From positions 65,959,247 through 66,023,246 of the forward strand of contig NC_081552.1 in NCBI RefSeq assembly GCF_963082655.1: a DNA stretch of 64,000 bases. Reading direction: 5' to 3'. Origin of the DNA: Stomoxys calcitrans. Taxonomy: Eukaryota; Arthropoda; Insecta; Diptera; Muscidae. Shown one piece after another: positions 11,441 through 23,194 of the stretch. The position numbers and the translations under genes were made by a program. The notes under the pieces are model-generated. The model worked only from the letters and a program-made list of their open reading frames with translations. It did not search any database and was not told the origin of the DNA. Each line of letters opens with the position of its first letter. Within the stretch, counting starts at the first letter, position 1.

Positions 11441-12950
11441 ACAAGTAAAAGCGTGCTAAGTTCGGCCGGGCCGAATCTTATATACCCTCCACCATGGATC
11501 GCATTTGTCGAGTCCTTTTTCCGGCATCTCTTCTTAGGCAAAAAAGGATATAAGAAAAGAGTTGCTCTGCTATTAAAACGATATCAAGATATGGTCCGGT
11601 TCGGACCACAATTAAATTATATGTTGGAGACCTGTGTAAAATTTCAGCCAATTCGTATAAGAATTGCGCCCATTGGGGCACACGAAGTAAAATAGAGAGA
11701 ACGATTTATATGGGATCTGTATCGGGCTATAGACCGATTCAGACCATAATAAACACGTTTGTTGATGGTCATGAGAGAATCCGTCGTACAAAATTTCAGG
11801 CATATCGGATAATAATTGCGACCTCTAGGGGTCAAGAAGTCAAGATCCCAGATCGGTTTATATGGCAGCTATATCAGGTTATGAACCGATTTGAACCTTA
11901 TTTGACACAGTTGTTGAAAGTAAAAATAAAAAAAATAAAATACGTCATGCAAAATTTCAGCCAAATCGGATAGGAATTGCGCCCTCTAGAAGCTCAAGAA
12001 GTCAAATCCCCAGATCTGTTTATATGACAGCTATATCAGGTTATGGACCGATTTCAACCATACTTGGTACATTTCAACCATACTTTGTGCACAAATTCAT
12101 TTAAATTGGATAAGAACTGTGCCCTCTAGAGGCTCAAGAAGTCAAGACCCAAGATCGGTTTATATGGCAGCTATATCAGGTTATGGACCGATTTAAACCA
12201 TACTTGGCACACATGTTGGGTATCATAACAAAACCCGTCGTGCGAAATTTCATTCTGATCGGGTAAGAATTGCGCACTCTAGAGGCTCAAGAAGTCAAGA
12301 CCCAAGATCGGTTTATATGGCAGCTATATCAGGTTATGGACCGATTTGAACCATACTTGGCACAGTTGTTGCATATCATAACAAAACACGTCGTGCAAAA
12401 TTTCATCCCAATCGGATAAGAAATGCGCACTCTAGAGGCTCAAGAAGTCAAGACCCAAGATCGGTTTATATGGCAGCTATATCAGGTTATGGACCGATTT
12501 GAACCATACTTGGCACAGTTGTTGCATATCATAACAAAACACGTCGTGCAAAATTTCATCCCAATCGGATAAGAAATGCGCACTCTAGAGGCTCAAGAAG
12601 TCAAGACCCAAGATCGGTTTATATGGCAGCTATATCAAAACATGGACCGATATGGCCCATTTACAATACCAACCGACCTACACTAATAAGAAGTATTTGT
12701 GCAAAATTTCAAGCGGCTAGCTTTACTCCTTCGGAAGTTAGCGTGCTTTCGACAGACAGACGGACGGACGGACGGACGGACGGACGGACGGACGGACGGA
12801 CAGACGGACGGACATGGCTAGATCGACATAAAATGTCGCGACGATCAAGAATATATATACTTTATGGGGTCTCAGACGAATATTTCGAGTAGTTACAAAC
12901 AGAATGACGAAATTAGTATACCCCCCATCTTATGGTGGAGGGTATAAAAA
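11441..12950 (-). mobile_element. Helentron-like element, family A, complete reference copy
   Basis: Both termini, the palindrome and a GGAC array (12765-12810) are intact. Two adjacent monomers, 12301-12453 and 12454-12606, appear identical and set the unit length at 153 bp. The 5' subterminal inverted repeat pairs with the one near the 3' end (11484-11494 region). This is a good reference copy for the family. Confidence 0.88.
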
Positions 12951-13199
12951 TCCATTTTGCTAACATAAATAAAAATTTAAAATTTTTGGGATAAAAATGT
13001 AGCATTTCTTAAAAAACCTCCGCAGGAAAACATCGATTAGTTGAAGTGGGACCTCAAATATAAATATTTTTTTGGTAAGTTTCTTATTTGAATGGTTTTT
13101 TACCAGATTAGTAAAAAATTTCAAAACTATTTTCATTTTAGGTTCTTGAATTTATGTCCACCTGTGCCCCGTTTGGACTTGGCAATAAAATGAGGTAAC
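12951..13199. other. AT-rich interval without recognised feature
   Basis: About 250 bp of A/T-rich sequence between an A and a B element. No ORF, repeat or RNA signal was seen. Confidence 0.4.
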
Positions 13200-13955
13200 T
13201 TTTGGTCTTTCTAGTAGTTATATCTAAAAATAAACCGATCTGAACTATATACCACACGGATGTCGAAAAGCATAACATAAGACAGTGTGTCAAATTTCAG
13301 TGCAATCGGATTAAAAATGCGCCTTTTATGGAGCCAAGACTTTAAATCGAGAGATCGGTTTATATGGCAGCTATATGCAAATCTTGATCAATCTAGACCA
13401 ACTTGCAAAAATATGTGGAGGGGCTTAACTTAACTCTTTGTCCCATATTTCGGCAACATCGGACAATAAATGCGCTTTTTATGGCCCCAAAACCTAAAAC
13501 CCAGAGATCGGTCTATATGGCAGCTATATCCAAATCTGAACCGATCTGAGCCGTATTGACGGGGGACGTCGAAGGGCCTAAGACAACTCACTGTCCTAAA
13601 TTTCAGCAAAATCGGGTAATAAATGTAGCTTTTATGAGCTATATCCAAATCTGAACCGATCTGGGCCAAATTGATGGAGGATGTTGAAGGGCCTAACACA
13701 ACTCACTGTCCCAAATTTCAGCAAAATCGGATAATAAATGTGGCCTTTACTGGCCTAAGACCCTAAATCGGAGGATCGGTCTATATGGGGGCTATATCAA
13801 GATATAGTCTGATATAGCCCATCTTCGAACGTAACCTGCTTATGGATAAAAAAAGAACCTGTGCAAAATTTCAGCTCAATATCTCTATTTTTGAAGACTG
13901 TTCAACATGATTTCAACAGACAGACGGACGGACATGTCTAGATCGAATTTGCATT
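13200..13955 (-). mobile_element. Helentron-like element, family B, both ends truncated
   Basis: Carries B monomers ('ctgaaccgatctgggccaaa', 'cctaacacaactcactgtcc') and the internal 'tttgaagactg' to 'acagacggacggacatgtct' block. It lacks the palindrome end and the terminal TATACCC foldback. Confidence 0.75.
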
Positions 13956-14003
13956 TCCCATATTGCCAAAAACCATGGTTAACACCAAAACCATATATTC
14001 AGA

Positions 14004-15383
14004 ACAAGTAAAAGCGTGCTAAGTTCGGCCGGGCCGAATCTTATATACCCTCCACCATGGATCGCATTTGTCGAGTTCTTTTCCCGGCATCTCTTCTAAG
14101 GCAAAAAAGGATATAAGAAAAGAGTTACTCTGCTATTAAAACGATATCAAGATCACATATCACAATTAAATTATATGTTGGAGACCTGTGTAAAATTTCA
14201 GCCAATTCGTATAAGAATTGCGCCCATTGGGGCTCACGAAATAAAATAGAGAGAACGATTTATATGGGATCTGTATTGGGCTATAGACCGATTCAGACCA
14301 TAATAAACACGTTTGTTGATGGTCATGAGAGGATCCGTCGTACAAAATTTCAGGCATATCGGATAATAATTGCGACTTCTAGGGGTCAAGAAGTCAAGAT
14401 CCCAGATCGGTTTATATGGCAGCTATATCAGGTTATGAACCGATTTGAACCTTATTTGACACAGTTGTTGAAAGTAAAAATAAAATACGTCATGCAAAAT
14501 TTCAGCCAAATCGGATAGGAATTGCACCCTCTAGAGGCTCAAGAAGTCAAGACCCAAGATCGATTTATATGGCAGCTATATCAGATTATGGACCGATTTC
14601 AACCATACTTGGCACTGTTGTTGGATATCATAACAAAACACGTCGTGCAAAATTTCATTCTGATCGGATAAGAATTGCGCCCTCTAGAGGCTCAAGAAGT
14701 CAAGACCCAAGATCGGTTTATATGGCAGCTATATCAGGTTATGAACCGATTTGAACCACACTTGGCACAGTTGTTGGACATCATAACAAAACACGTCGTG
14801 CAAAATTTCATTCTGATCGGATAAGAATTGCGCACGCTAGAGGCTCAAGAAGTCAAGACCCAAGATCGGTTTATATGGCAGCTATATCAGGTTATGGACC
14901 GATTTGAACTATACTTGACACAGTTGTTGGATTTCATAACAGAACACGTCGTGCAAAATTTCATTCCAATCGGATAAGAATTGCGCACTCTAGAGGCTCA
15001 AGAAGTCAAGACCCAAGATCGGTTTATATGGCAGCTATATCAAAACATGGACCGATATGGCCCATTTACAATACCAACCGACCTACACTAATAAGAAGTA
15101 TTTGTGCAAAATTTCAAGCGGCTAGCTTGACTCCTTCGGAAGTTAGCGTGCTTTCGACAGACAGACGGACGGACGGACGGACGGACGGACGGACGGACGG
15201 ACGGACGGACGGACGGACGGACGGACGGACGGACAGACGGACGGACATGGCTAGATCGACATAAAATTTCACGACGATCAAGAATATATATACTTTATGG
15301 GGTCTCAGACGAATATTTCGAGTAGTTACAAACAGAATGACGAAATTAGTATACCCCCCATCTTATGGTGGAGGGTATAAAAA
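14004..15383 (-). mobile_element. Helentron-like element, family A, complete
   Basis: Has an intact 3' end with palindrome at 14026-14040, several monomers, a clean GGAC array of ~90 bp near 15163-15245 and the 5' terminus at 15383. A short deletion relative to its sisters lies near 14155, where 'gatatggtccggttcggacc' is reduced. Confidence 0.85.
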
Positions 15384-15447
15384 TGCTTATCGTAAATATG
15401 GGTTGATTATATAATACACGTTAGTTCATGATATTTACTCATTTATT

Positions 15448-15715
15448 TACCCGATACAGCTCCCATATAAATCGATCTCCCTATTTTACTTCTTGAGCCC
15501 CCAAAGGGCGCAATTCTTATTCCAATTGGCTAACATTTTACACAGGTCTTCAACATATAATTTAATTGTGGTCTAAACCGGATCATATCTTGATATCGCT
15601 CTAATAGCAGAGCAAATCTCGGGAAAAGAACTCGACAAATGCGCTCCATGGTGGAGGGTATATAAGATTCGGCCCGGCCGAACTTTGCACGCTTTTACTT
15701 GTTTTACTTAAACTC
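15448..15715 (+). mobile_element. Helentron-like family A, 3'-end fragment
   Basis: Retains only the 3' part: last diverged monomer, ATGGTGGAGGGTATA, palindrome 'ttcggcccggccgaa' and terminal 'ttttacttgtttt'. About 45 bp is missing at 15618 where 'agcaaatct' joins 'cgggaaaag'. Confidence 0.8.
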
Positions 15716-16620
15716 ATTTCTTTGCAATAAGCAAGCACTATTATCGTCGACAAAACCTCTTCTGAAACTTATTGCTGAATGAACTACTTAAAGAAATTTG
15801 GATTTTTAGCTCAATAGTTAGCTCAATTTAATAAATGTTAGTTAGTGTTGAACTAAAATTGTATGTGCTGACTGTGGCATTGTCAACTTCAAAAATATAT
15901 TTTTTAATCCTTCTGGCTCACCACAAACGCTACAAACCTACTTTAAAGTATGAAAAAATTCTAAATCATTTCACTGGTTCTAGGCTTGAAATCGGGACGT
16001 TTGTATTGAGAAGAATAATGACATGATCTATGACACAAAAGCTTCTACACATTTTTGGGCTAAATGTTATTTTAAATTATGCTCACTTCCACTGCAGATA
16101 TCATTGTGTCTTTAAATAGTATGTCAAACGTAAACAAAAAAGCATGGCCATCTTTGATGGAAAAGAGTTAGAAAATGTTTTGATTTTATGTTGTTAGGAA
16201 ATATTGGAAGAGGAAAATAGTCGATGACTTAACTAATAGTCATGTGGACGAATGTGTAGAACGTCTGCTTTTAAAACGGAAGGTTCTTGGTTCAACTCTC
16301 GGCTGCGACAAAAGGTAAAGTTTTATTTAATTTATAAATACAATGTTTCTTACTAAATTTGTCTTTTTCAAAACTGATAAGCAATTGATAGCGTGGGTGT
16401 GGAAGACATGCGGAACTAAATGGATTATATAATTAAGATGTGTCCGCCAATCTCCAATTGGATGCTTCAAAAAGTTCGGAAATATCGATTTTTTAATAAT
16501 TTCACCTCTCAGTTTCAATGCTCCTAAGTTGACATTTATGAAATTATTGTAGTAGCGAGCATATAATTCTTGAGCACCATAAGAAGTTCAATATTTTTCA
16601 AATTTAGTTCATTTTAACTA
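15716..16620. other. Interval without recognised gene
   Basis: About 0.9 kb of AT-rich sequence with only short ORFs that show no domain. One candidate SINE (16228-16320) is listed separately. Confidence 0.4.
16228..16320 (+). repeat. Candidate tRNA-derived SINE (Lys-like)
   Basis: 'gtggacgaatgtgtagaacg' resembles a D arm and A box. A plausible anticodon stem surrounds 'cttttaaa', and 'ggttcttggttcaactctcg' contains a B-box-like GGTTCAANTC. Stems are imperfect and no CCA or clear terminator follows, so a SINE or tRNA pseudogene is likelier than a functional tRNA. Confidence 0.4.
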
Positions 16621-16639
16621 GTGTTGAGATTCAAAATTT

Positions 16640-17245
16640 TTTGATTGTAAAAGAAATAACATCGGAAACGCCTGCGCAACGCTCTGATATGGCAAAATCA
16701 AGTGTAACCGCAGCCAGGACTGAATATCGCACCTCCGCTTAGCTGGTCAAAAGCATCATTCACAGAGATAAGCGAATATATTTTAAAATGCTAGCAGAGC
16801 CAGCCCAAAATGCAGCTAATATTAAAAGCATGCGTGGTGTTTACGAGTCAATCAAACAAATGAGTTCAACGACAATAATAAAAGATGAAGACGGATCGGA
16901 ATCAACAACACCCGAACAGCAGTTAGAACGATGTAGCGGATTTTTCAGCTCCGACCATCTTAATCCCTCAATATGCCGAAACCTACGCACTATGTACATA
17001 TCTACAGACCCACCCACCTGTGAAGAAATTGGAGCCGTTCTGGTTTCACTCAAAAACGGCAAATCACCCGGTTCTGACAACACATCTGCCGAAATGTTGC
17101 TGTATGGAGCACATCCCAATGCTCAATCAATCAGCCCATGGGCTGGTATACAAATTTTATTCCCACAGAATGGAAAAAGAAGAATCATAGAAAAATCATT
17201 CTAAAGAAGGGTGATCTCACCCAGTATAAAATATGGAGAGTGATC
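16640..17245 (+). pseudogene. Non-LTR retrotransposon fragment (linker and start of RT)
   Basis: The frame 16788-17204 reads 'YFKML' context, 'SMRGVYESIKQMSS', a 'DGSESTTPEQQLERCSGFF' phrase, and 'PPTCEEIGAVLVSLKNGKSP' followed by GSDNTSAEMLLYGA. These are the linker and the first reverse transcriptase motif of RTE/CR1-type LINEs. The next motif, 'PTEWKKKNHRKIILKKGDL', continues in another frame (17138-17230), so at least one frameshift is present. The endonuclease upstream and the catalytic YxDD part downstream are missing. It is a dead fragment; the clade name is from memory of such motifs. Confidence 0.7.
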
Positions 17246-17249
17246 CATA

Positions 17250-17560
17250 ATAAGGCGTATTTCGCCTGCAATTCCATTGTGTCTGAGAAGCCTTCCCATA
17301 CCCCCAAAACCATCAGCAGTGCATATTTACCAATTGGTACAATATGGAAATCAAATGAAAACTATTTAAATTTAGAGTGAGAATCTGGTATAAAAATTTT
17401 TAAATTTAATTTTAAAACCCCTCAACAGGGCATATTTACCGACTGAGACACTATGAGTATCAAATGAAAGGTATTTGGAAGTTAAGTACAAATCTGTTGT
17501 ACGAATTTTACCCAAGTGTCTACAGGGCCTTCCCAACTTTAAAAACCCCCCAAAACGAGG
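17250..17560 (-). repeat. GC-rich degenerate repeat G, small inverted block
   Basis: Contains 'caaatgaaaggtatttgga', 'gggcatatttaccgactgag' and 'gtacgaattttacccaagtg', the reverse of words repeated through 35600-36600 and 58500-59840. No coding capacity. Confidence 0.55.
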
Positions 17561-17741
17561 GTGAGGAAGAGACGAATAAACCAGAGGGATGCAGAGTTCG
17601 TCCCCACCCATAAAAATGATGAGTTGTGAGTTTAGAGGGGACATCTTTACGCTGCGTTTTGCGTCGGCGGAATGAATTGATACCGTCAAACAGCTCGTCA
17701 GAGATATTCACGCTCCCTGGGAGGGCGCAAAGCTCGACCTG

Positions 17742-18446
17742 GTGAGAAAGATGGATATCCCCCAGCTCACAAAGGCTACGGTCTTCATCACGATATGGGG
17801 CAGTAAATTTGCGTCGGAACGCATGTTGGGATTCTTGGGCAAGCAAAACGAAGGTTTGGTCGCAGAGAAGTGGGAGGTCCTCCACAGGAAGGAGACTCTC
17901 CTTGTGGTTGGCATTGATCAAGTCTCCGGAATGGCGCACTACGGGAGCACAGCTGTCTTTTTCAAAATTGGGAAGACTAGGATATGCAGAAATTTTTATT
18001 CTGCGACATCAGACAGTGCAGTGGCAGGTGACTCAACACCGTCCAATAAACAGGGGGCCACGGAATCTCTCAATATTGGAAAGACTAGGGAAAGCAAAGA
18101 TCCTAATTCTCAAATATCAGGCAGTGCAGTGGCGAGAGACCCAACACAGCCTAACAAACAGGATCCCGACGACGGACCCATCACCGACTTAATGATTCGG
18201 AATACTGGAATAGGTAAAGATCCTAGTATCGGAACATTAGGCAGAGCAGCGACAGGAGTCTCAATGCGACCCAACGAACAGATAGCCGATGATGGTACCA
18301 TCACCTACTCCCAAGAAGCCCATTTACTTAAGATTTGGAAGGCTAAGACAGGCAAAGATCCTAGTAGTGAAACGTCGGGACCCGACGATGGAACCATTAC
18401 TGACTTTATAAAGAGTCGGAAGGATAGGATAGAAAAAGAACCTTAA
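17742..18446 (+). pseudogene. LINE ORF1 (Gag-like, DUF4780-type) with internal repeats
   Basis: The frame is open before 17742 (an 'HAPWEGAKL' phrase lies upstream), so the GTG at 17742 is only a track start. The first ~75 residues resemble the RNA-binding-fold domain of fly LINE ORF1 proteins (DUF4780): 'ERMLGFLGKQNEGLVAEKWE' followed by 'VVGIDQVSGMAHYGSTAVFF'. The rest is built from about five diverged copies of an 'IGKTR.KDP..QTSGSAV..D..PNKQ.DDG.IT' unit, spaced roughly 80-140 nt. The unit continues past the stop to about 18550. The usual CCHC knuckles were not seen. Expected role in an intact element: binding the LINE RNA. This copy is broken. Confidence 0.65.
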
Positions 18447-20005
18447 CCGATGACATCAGGCAGTGCAGTGACAGGAAAGTCATTGCAGTCTTAACAACAG
18501 GGAGCAGACGATGAGATCATCACCTACTCCCAGGATGCACATTTACTGGAGGACCAATAATTGAGGTAATCCAGATAAACGCGAGACTGCTACACACGCT
18601 CTGGTAGAGAAAATCAGCACGGGCAAGATTCATATTGCCTTAATTCAGGAGCCATGGATGACCCGGAGCAAAGATTATGGACTGAACCATATCAACTACC
18701 AATTATACTGTACTAACACTGGTACTCGGCCGAAGGCCAACGTTATTTGTCATACAAATTTGAATTATATATTTATAGTTGCGGAATTACGAAGGTTTAT
18801 AATTACGGAATTTATGGTGAAGGAATCCTTCATGAGCTTCAAACCTTTTAAGTCACCCGGACCCGATGGAATATTTCCGGCGTTACTACAGAAAGAGGCA
18901 GACTATCTGGCGCCTCGTCTGACCAAAATTTTCACAGCGTGCTTGGAGACTGCCCTGCACGAGGTTGTGCATAAAATAGAAGAATCCTTCGATGCCAAAA
19001 CGTACACTGGCGGTATGCATTGACATCGAAGGGGCTTTTACCAATGTGCGGACCGACACTCACATCCAATCCTTAGTCCAGTACCGGGTGGACCGGGTCC
19101 TTAGAGACAGGATACACCATATGCTAGATAAACCATATGCTATGCATAAATATAGGGGAAGAAAGTGGCACAAGGCACGCCACAAGGGGGCATTTATAGC
19201 CACTCCTATGGGCGACCACCATTAATGACCTATTATGGGTGCTGACTGAGGAGGGATTTGATTGGTACAGATGTTGGGCACTATGCACACTGGGCTTAGG
19301 CTAGAAAGGGGGCCTGAATCCGAGAATAGTCCACTGGCTCTACAGGAGCGTAATTATACCAATACTTACTTACGCCTCAGTACTTTGGTGGACTGCTATG
19401 TAGAAAAAGTGCAACATAAGGACTATACAACAGGTTCAGAGAACATGTTGTCTTGGCATAGGTGTAGCGATGAGGACCATGCCCACTAGGCCACTGGAGA
19501 CAATTCTAGATATCCGACCCATTGACATACAGATTAACTGTGTGGCAGCCACTGCGGCTATGAGACTTAAGGCGATGGCAGAATGGATTGAGAATGGGAG
19601 CAGCTCATACCATCGCTGTATAATCGAGGCGACAATAGGAAACCTGGAAGAAAGGGAAGAGGTTTCCGATCGAATACCAGAGATGAATCTTGAAGTGGAG
19701 TGCGAGGCACTCCTGCCAGAGGCACAGTCTTGGATTGACGGAACCTGCCATCTGGAAGATCATGTTACACGGATGGATCAAAGCTAGAGAACAAAGTGGG
19801 CCTGGGGGTCTACATTGAGAATAATACTTTCCTGCAAACGGAGATCCGGGCGATCACAGAATGCGCGAAGTGGTGTGGTGCTAACGCGAGTGCGAACATC
19901 TTCGACGTCGAGTGCGAACATCTTTACCGACAGTAAAGTTGCGATAAGGGGTAATAACAACCAGGACGGTAAGGTCACGAACAGTCTTGCAGTGTAAGAA
20001 GGAGA

Positions 20006-20110
20006 TTAACGCCTTCTCTGAGGATGGCAAAATCCGCATCGTTTGGATGCCGGGCCATAACGGGGTAAGGGGAAATGAAAGGGCAGACGATTTGGCGGTG
20101 AAGGACTGGC
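20006..20110 (+). pseudogene. RNase H remnant of the LOA-like LINE
   Basis: Reads 'INAFSEDGKIRIVWMPGHNG' then 'VRGNERADDLAVKDW', the last RNase H motif (PGH..G..AD) of LINEs carrying this domain. The preceding 'IFTDSKVAIR' motif (19920-19950) is in another frame. Consistent with a degraded ORF2. Confidence 0.7.
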
Positions 20111-21206
20111 GTCAATAAACTTGGTTAACCCGAAGCCTTTCGAGTCGACGCAGTCCGAGTTAAGGGAGTGGGCGACAAATGCCCATGCAACATTGTGGAA
20201 CAGCGAAACGGTCGGTAGGACGGCGAAAATCCTGAAAGGAAGCAAAAGGAGGTCAGTATAGCTATTGGTATCATAACGGGACACATAGGACTACGAGCTC
20301 ACTTATGTAAAATCGGTGCGTCAAGTCATAGCATGTATAGGGCATACAGGGAAGATGATGAGATGTTGGAGCATTTCCTTTGTCATTGCCGGCTTCCGCG
20401 TCTTACAGATACCGGCACTTAGGTGGAGACACAATACCAGACATGAACCAACTTAGGAGAGTGGTATTGAAAACAATTGAATTTTGTAAGTAGCACGGAA
20501 TTCCTAATTTGAAATTTTCTTAAGGAGGTTACTTTATAGCTTTTAGAGCGCACAACAAGTCGATTACTGGCTTAGGTGTATGTCCATAGTGGCATGGGCC
20601 GGATTAATATCTGCACCCTCTTTTCAACCTAACCTAACTTAATCTAAGAGTCATATAGGACGATCGAAACTATATTGTACCCAAAGGGAGTGTCGGAAGG
20701 CAATCCCCCTTCGCCTATCCTACCAAAAACCAAGTTAGAGCGTGCTGTGTTCGGCCAGGCCGAATCTTATATACCCTCCACCATGGATCGCATTTGTCGA
20801 GTTCTTTGCGCGGTATCACTTTTAAGGCAAACAAAGAATAAGGGTAAGAAAGTTATACTCTAATTCGTACCATAAGTGAATTGAATGTTGAAGACTATAG
20901 TAGAAGTCATTGGGTAGTATTACAGTACATTCGTATAAGAAATGCGCCTTGTAGAATAATCGAGAGATCGGTTTTTATGGGAGCTGTATCAGGCTATAGA
21001 TCGCTTCAGACCATATTAGACACAAATTTTGAAGTTCACGTAGAAGCCGTTTTAAAAAATTTTAGCCAAATCGGGTAAGAATTGCCTTATCGAGAAGCTC
21101 AAGAAATCAAGATCCCAGATCGGTTTATATGGCAGCTATATCAGGCTATGTACAAAAAACCTCATGCGAAATTTCAGCCAAATCGGAGATCGGTTTATAT
21201 AGCAAC

Positions 21207-21310
21207 CAGGGACGTAGCCAGGATATTAATTTGGGGGAGGGCCACCCCACATATTTTCATAATTGCCAAAACTCTTCCGATACTGTAAAATTGGTAAAGA
21301 GATCTCAATA
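21207..21310. mobile_element. hAT-like terminus fragment
   Basis: 'cagggacgtagccagg' followed by a G-rich tract ('tttgggggagggccacccc') resembles terminal inverted repeats of hAT-type DNA transposons. A second start with the same 16 bp is at 25800. No transposase and no matching inverted end were found nearby. Confidence 0.4.
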
Positions 21311-21760
21311 TTTATTCCAACTCCCATAGGATGGGGCTATACTAATCTAGTCATTCCGTTTGTAACACCTCGAAATATTTGTCTTAGACCCCATAAAGTA
21401 TATATATTCTTGATCGTCTCGACGTTCACAGTCGGTCTAGCCATGTCCGCCCGTCCGTCCGTCTGTCGAAATCACGATACCGGTCGAACGCGTAGAGCTA
21501 GCCGCTCCAAATGTTGTACAGATAATTAATATTGATGTTGGTTGTTCGGGATTGCAAATGAGCCATATCAGTTTAGATTTTTATATAACTCCCATATAAA
21601 CCGATCTCCAGATTTGACTTCTTGAGCCTTTGAAAGCCGCAACTTTTGTCAAATTTCTTCTTCCACTAACTGTGCCAAGTACGGTCCAAATCGAACTATA
21701 ATCGATTTGACTTCTTGAGCCTCTGGAAGCCGCTATGTTTGTCTGCCTTTTGCTGAGCGT
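21311..21760 (+). mobile_element. Helentron-like family C fragment, inverted within another copy
   Basis: Begins 'ccaactcccataggatggggctatactaatctag' in degenerate form, then a 'tatatatattcttgatcgtc' block and a GTCCGCCCGTCCGTCC array (21445-21465), then monomers. Orientation is opposite to the flanking element. Confidence 0.65.
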
Positions 21761-22046
21761 TTGAAAGCTATCGTGATTTCGACAGATGGATGGACAGACA
21801 TGGCTAGATAGACTCAGAATATGAAAACTATCCAGAATATATATACTTTATGGGGTCGCAGATCAATATTTCGAGGTGTTACAAACGGAATGACTAGATT
21901 AGTATTACCCCATCCCATGGTGGAGGGTATGAAAATTTTGCAATCTAGTGGCGCGGATTAGGATTTTATTTTTGATACACGGTTTCTTCGGAAAAACTTC
22001 GTAGAATTGTATGTAGTTTACGTTTTTGTTAAACGATTTGTCATTA

Positions 22047-22937
22047 TACCCACCACCGACGGATGGGGGTATATTAATTTTGTCATTCTGTTTGCAACAC
22101 ATCGAAATATCCATTTCCGACCCTACAAAGTATATATATTCTTGATCAGCGTAAAAATCTAAGACGATCTAGACATGTCCGTCCGTCTGTCTGTTGAAAT
22201 CACGCTACAGTCTTCAAAAATAGAGATATTGAGCTGAAACTTTGCACTGATTTTTTTTTTGTCCATAAGCAGGTTAAGTTCGAATATGGGCTATATCGGA
22301 CTATATCTTGATATAGCCCCCATATAGACCGATCCGCCGATTTAGACATCCTCCGTCAATTTGGCTCAGATCGGTCCAGATTTGGATATAGCTTCCATAT
22401 AGACCGATCCTCCAATTTAGGGTCTTAGGCCCATAAAAGCCATATTTATTATCCGATTTTGCTTAAATTTGGGACAGTGAGTTGTGTTAGGCCATTTAAC
22501 ATCCTCCGTCAATTTGGCTCAGATCGGTCAAGATTTGGATATAGCTGCCATATAGACCGATCCTCCGATTTGGGGTCTTAGGCCCATAAGAGGCGCATTT
22601 ATTGTCCGATGTCGCCGAAATTTGGGACAGTAAGTTAAGTTAAGCCCCTTGACATACTTCTGCATTATCGCACAGATCGGTCCAGATTTGGATATAGCTG
22701 CCTTATTTTCCGATCTCTCGGTTTTAGGTTTTGGGGCCATAAAAAGCGCATTTATTGTCCGATGTCGCCGAAATTTGGGACAAAGAGTTAAGTTAAGCCC
22801 CTCCACATATTTCTGCTATGGGACATAAGGTATGAGTTTTGCACCGGATATTGACGAAAGGTGGTTTACATATATACCCGAGGTGGTGGGTATCCAAAGT
22901 TCGGCCCGGCCGAACTTAATACCTTATTACTTGTTTT
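22047..22937 (+). mobile_element. Helentron-like element, family B, near complete
   Basis: Begins 'tacccaccaccgacggatgg', has the 'tatatatattcttgatcagc' motif and a short GTCCGTCCGTCTGTCTG array, then B monomers. It ends with 'cgaggtggtgggtatccaaa', palindrome 'ttcggcccggccgaa' and 'ttattacttgttttc'. Both termini are present. Confidence 0.85.
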
Positions 22938-23017
22938 CTTTTCATCTATACAAATCAACCGGGCATTATATATATGGTAGTGTAGACATAATAAAATAGG
23001 ATGATTAACATGTCCGT

Positions 23018-23070
23018 GGTGGTGAGTATCCAAAGTTCGGCACGGCCGAAGTTATCACTTATTTGTTTTT
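23018..23070 (+). mobile_element. Helentron-like family B, 3'-terminal fragment
   Basis: Only 'gtggtggtgagtatccaaag', a mutated palindrome 'ttcggcacggccgaa' and 'cacttatttgttttt' remain, 80 bp after a better copy. Confidence 0.65.
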
Positions 23071-23194
23071 AATTTCTAATTTAATTTAATTTCTAAACAC
23101 TCAAAATTACGATACAGTTACAACTTGGCAGTAAATATAAAGCGACTAGATTGAGATACAGGTACACCCAGACAATATTTTTTGGCTGACTAAA

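Larger units (their letters stand above)
17580..20645 (+). mobile_element. LOA-like LINE, internally deleted and frameshifted
   Basis: In order: a Gag-like ORF1 (17742-18446), an endonuclease start ('TRSKDYGLNHINYQLYCTN', 18658-18760), an RT start ('SFKPFKSPGPDGIFPALLQ', 18835-18960), an RT middle ('VCIDIEGAFTNVRTD', 19010-19225), an RNase H with 'RIVWMPGHNG' in pieces (19790-20110), a C-terminal CCHC zinc region ('EMLEHFLCHCRLP', 20360-20400), and a 3' end with 'caacctaacctaactt' at about 20630. Each boundary is a frameshift or deletion. RNase H plus this 3' tail suggests the LOA clade. It is inactive. Confidence 0.82.
20729..21936 (-). mobile_element. Helentron-like element, diverged A/C copy, interrupted
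   Basis: The 3' end is at the left: a slightly mutated palindrome 'gttcggccaggccgaatc' and 'ccctccaccatggatcgcat'. The 5' end is at 21936 ('ccatggtggagggtatg'). Between about 21207 and 21760 it is interrupted by a hAT-like end and an oppositely oriented Helentron fragment. Divergence suggests an old copy. Confidence 0.7.

Noticed and set aside
12121..12606. Regular repeats resembling a CRISPR array
   Set aside because: Units are ~153 bp, degenerate and contiguous, with no distinct spacers and no cas genes; the genome is an insect's.
13430..13699. Minus-strand 89-codon frame
   Set aside because: It lies entirely in family B Helentron monomers and recurs in other copies; not a gene.
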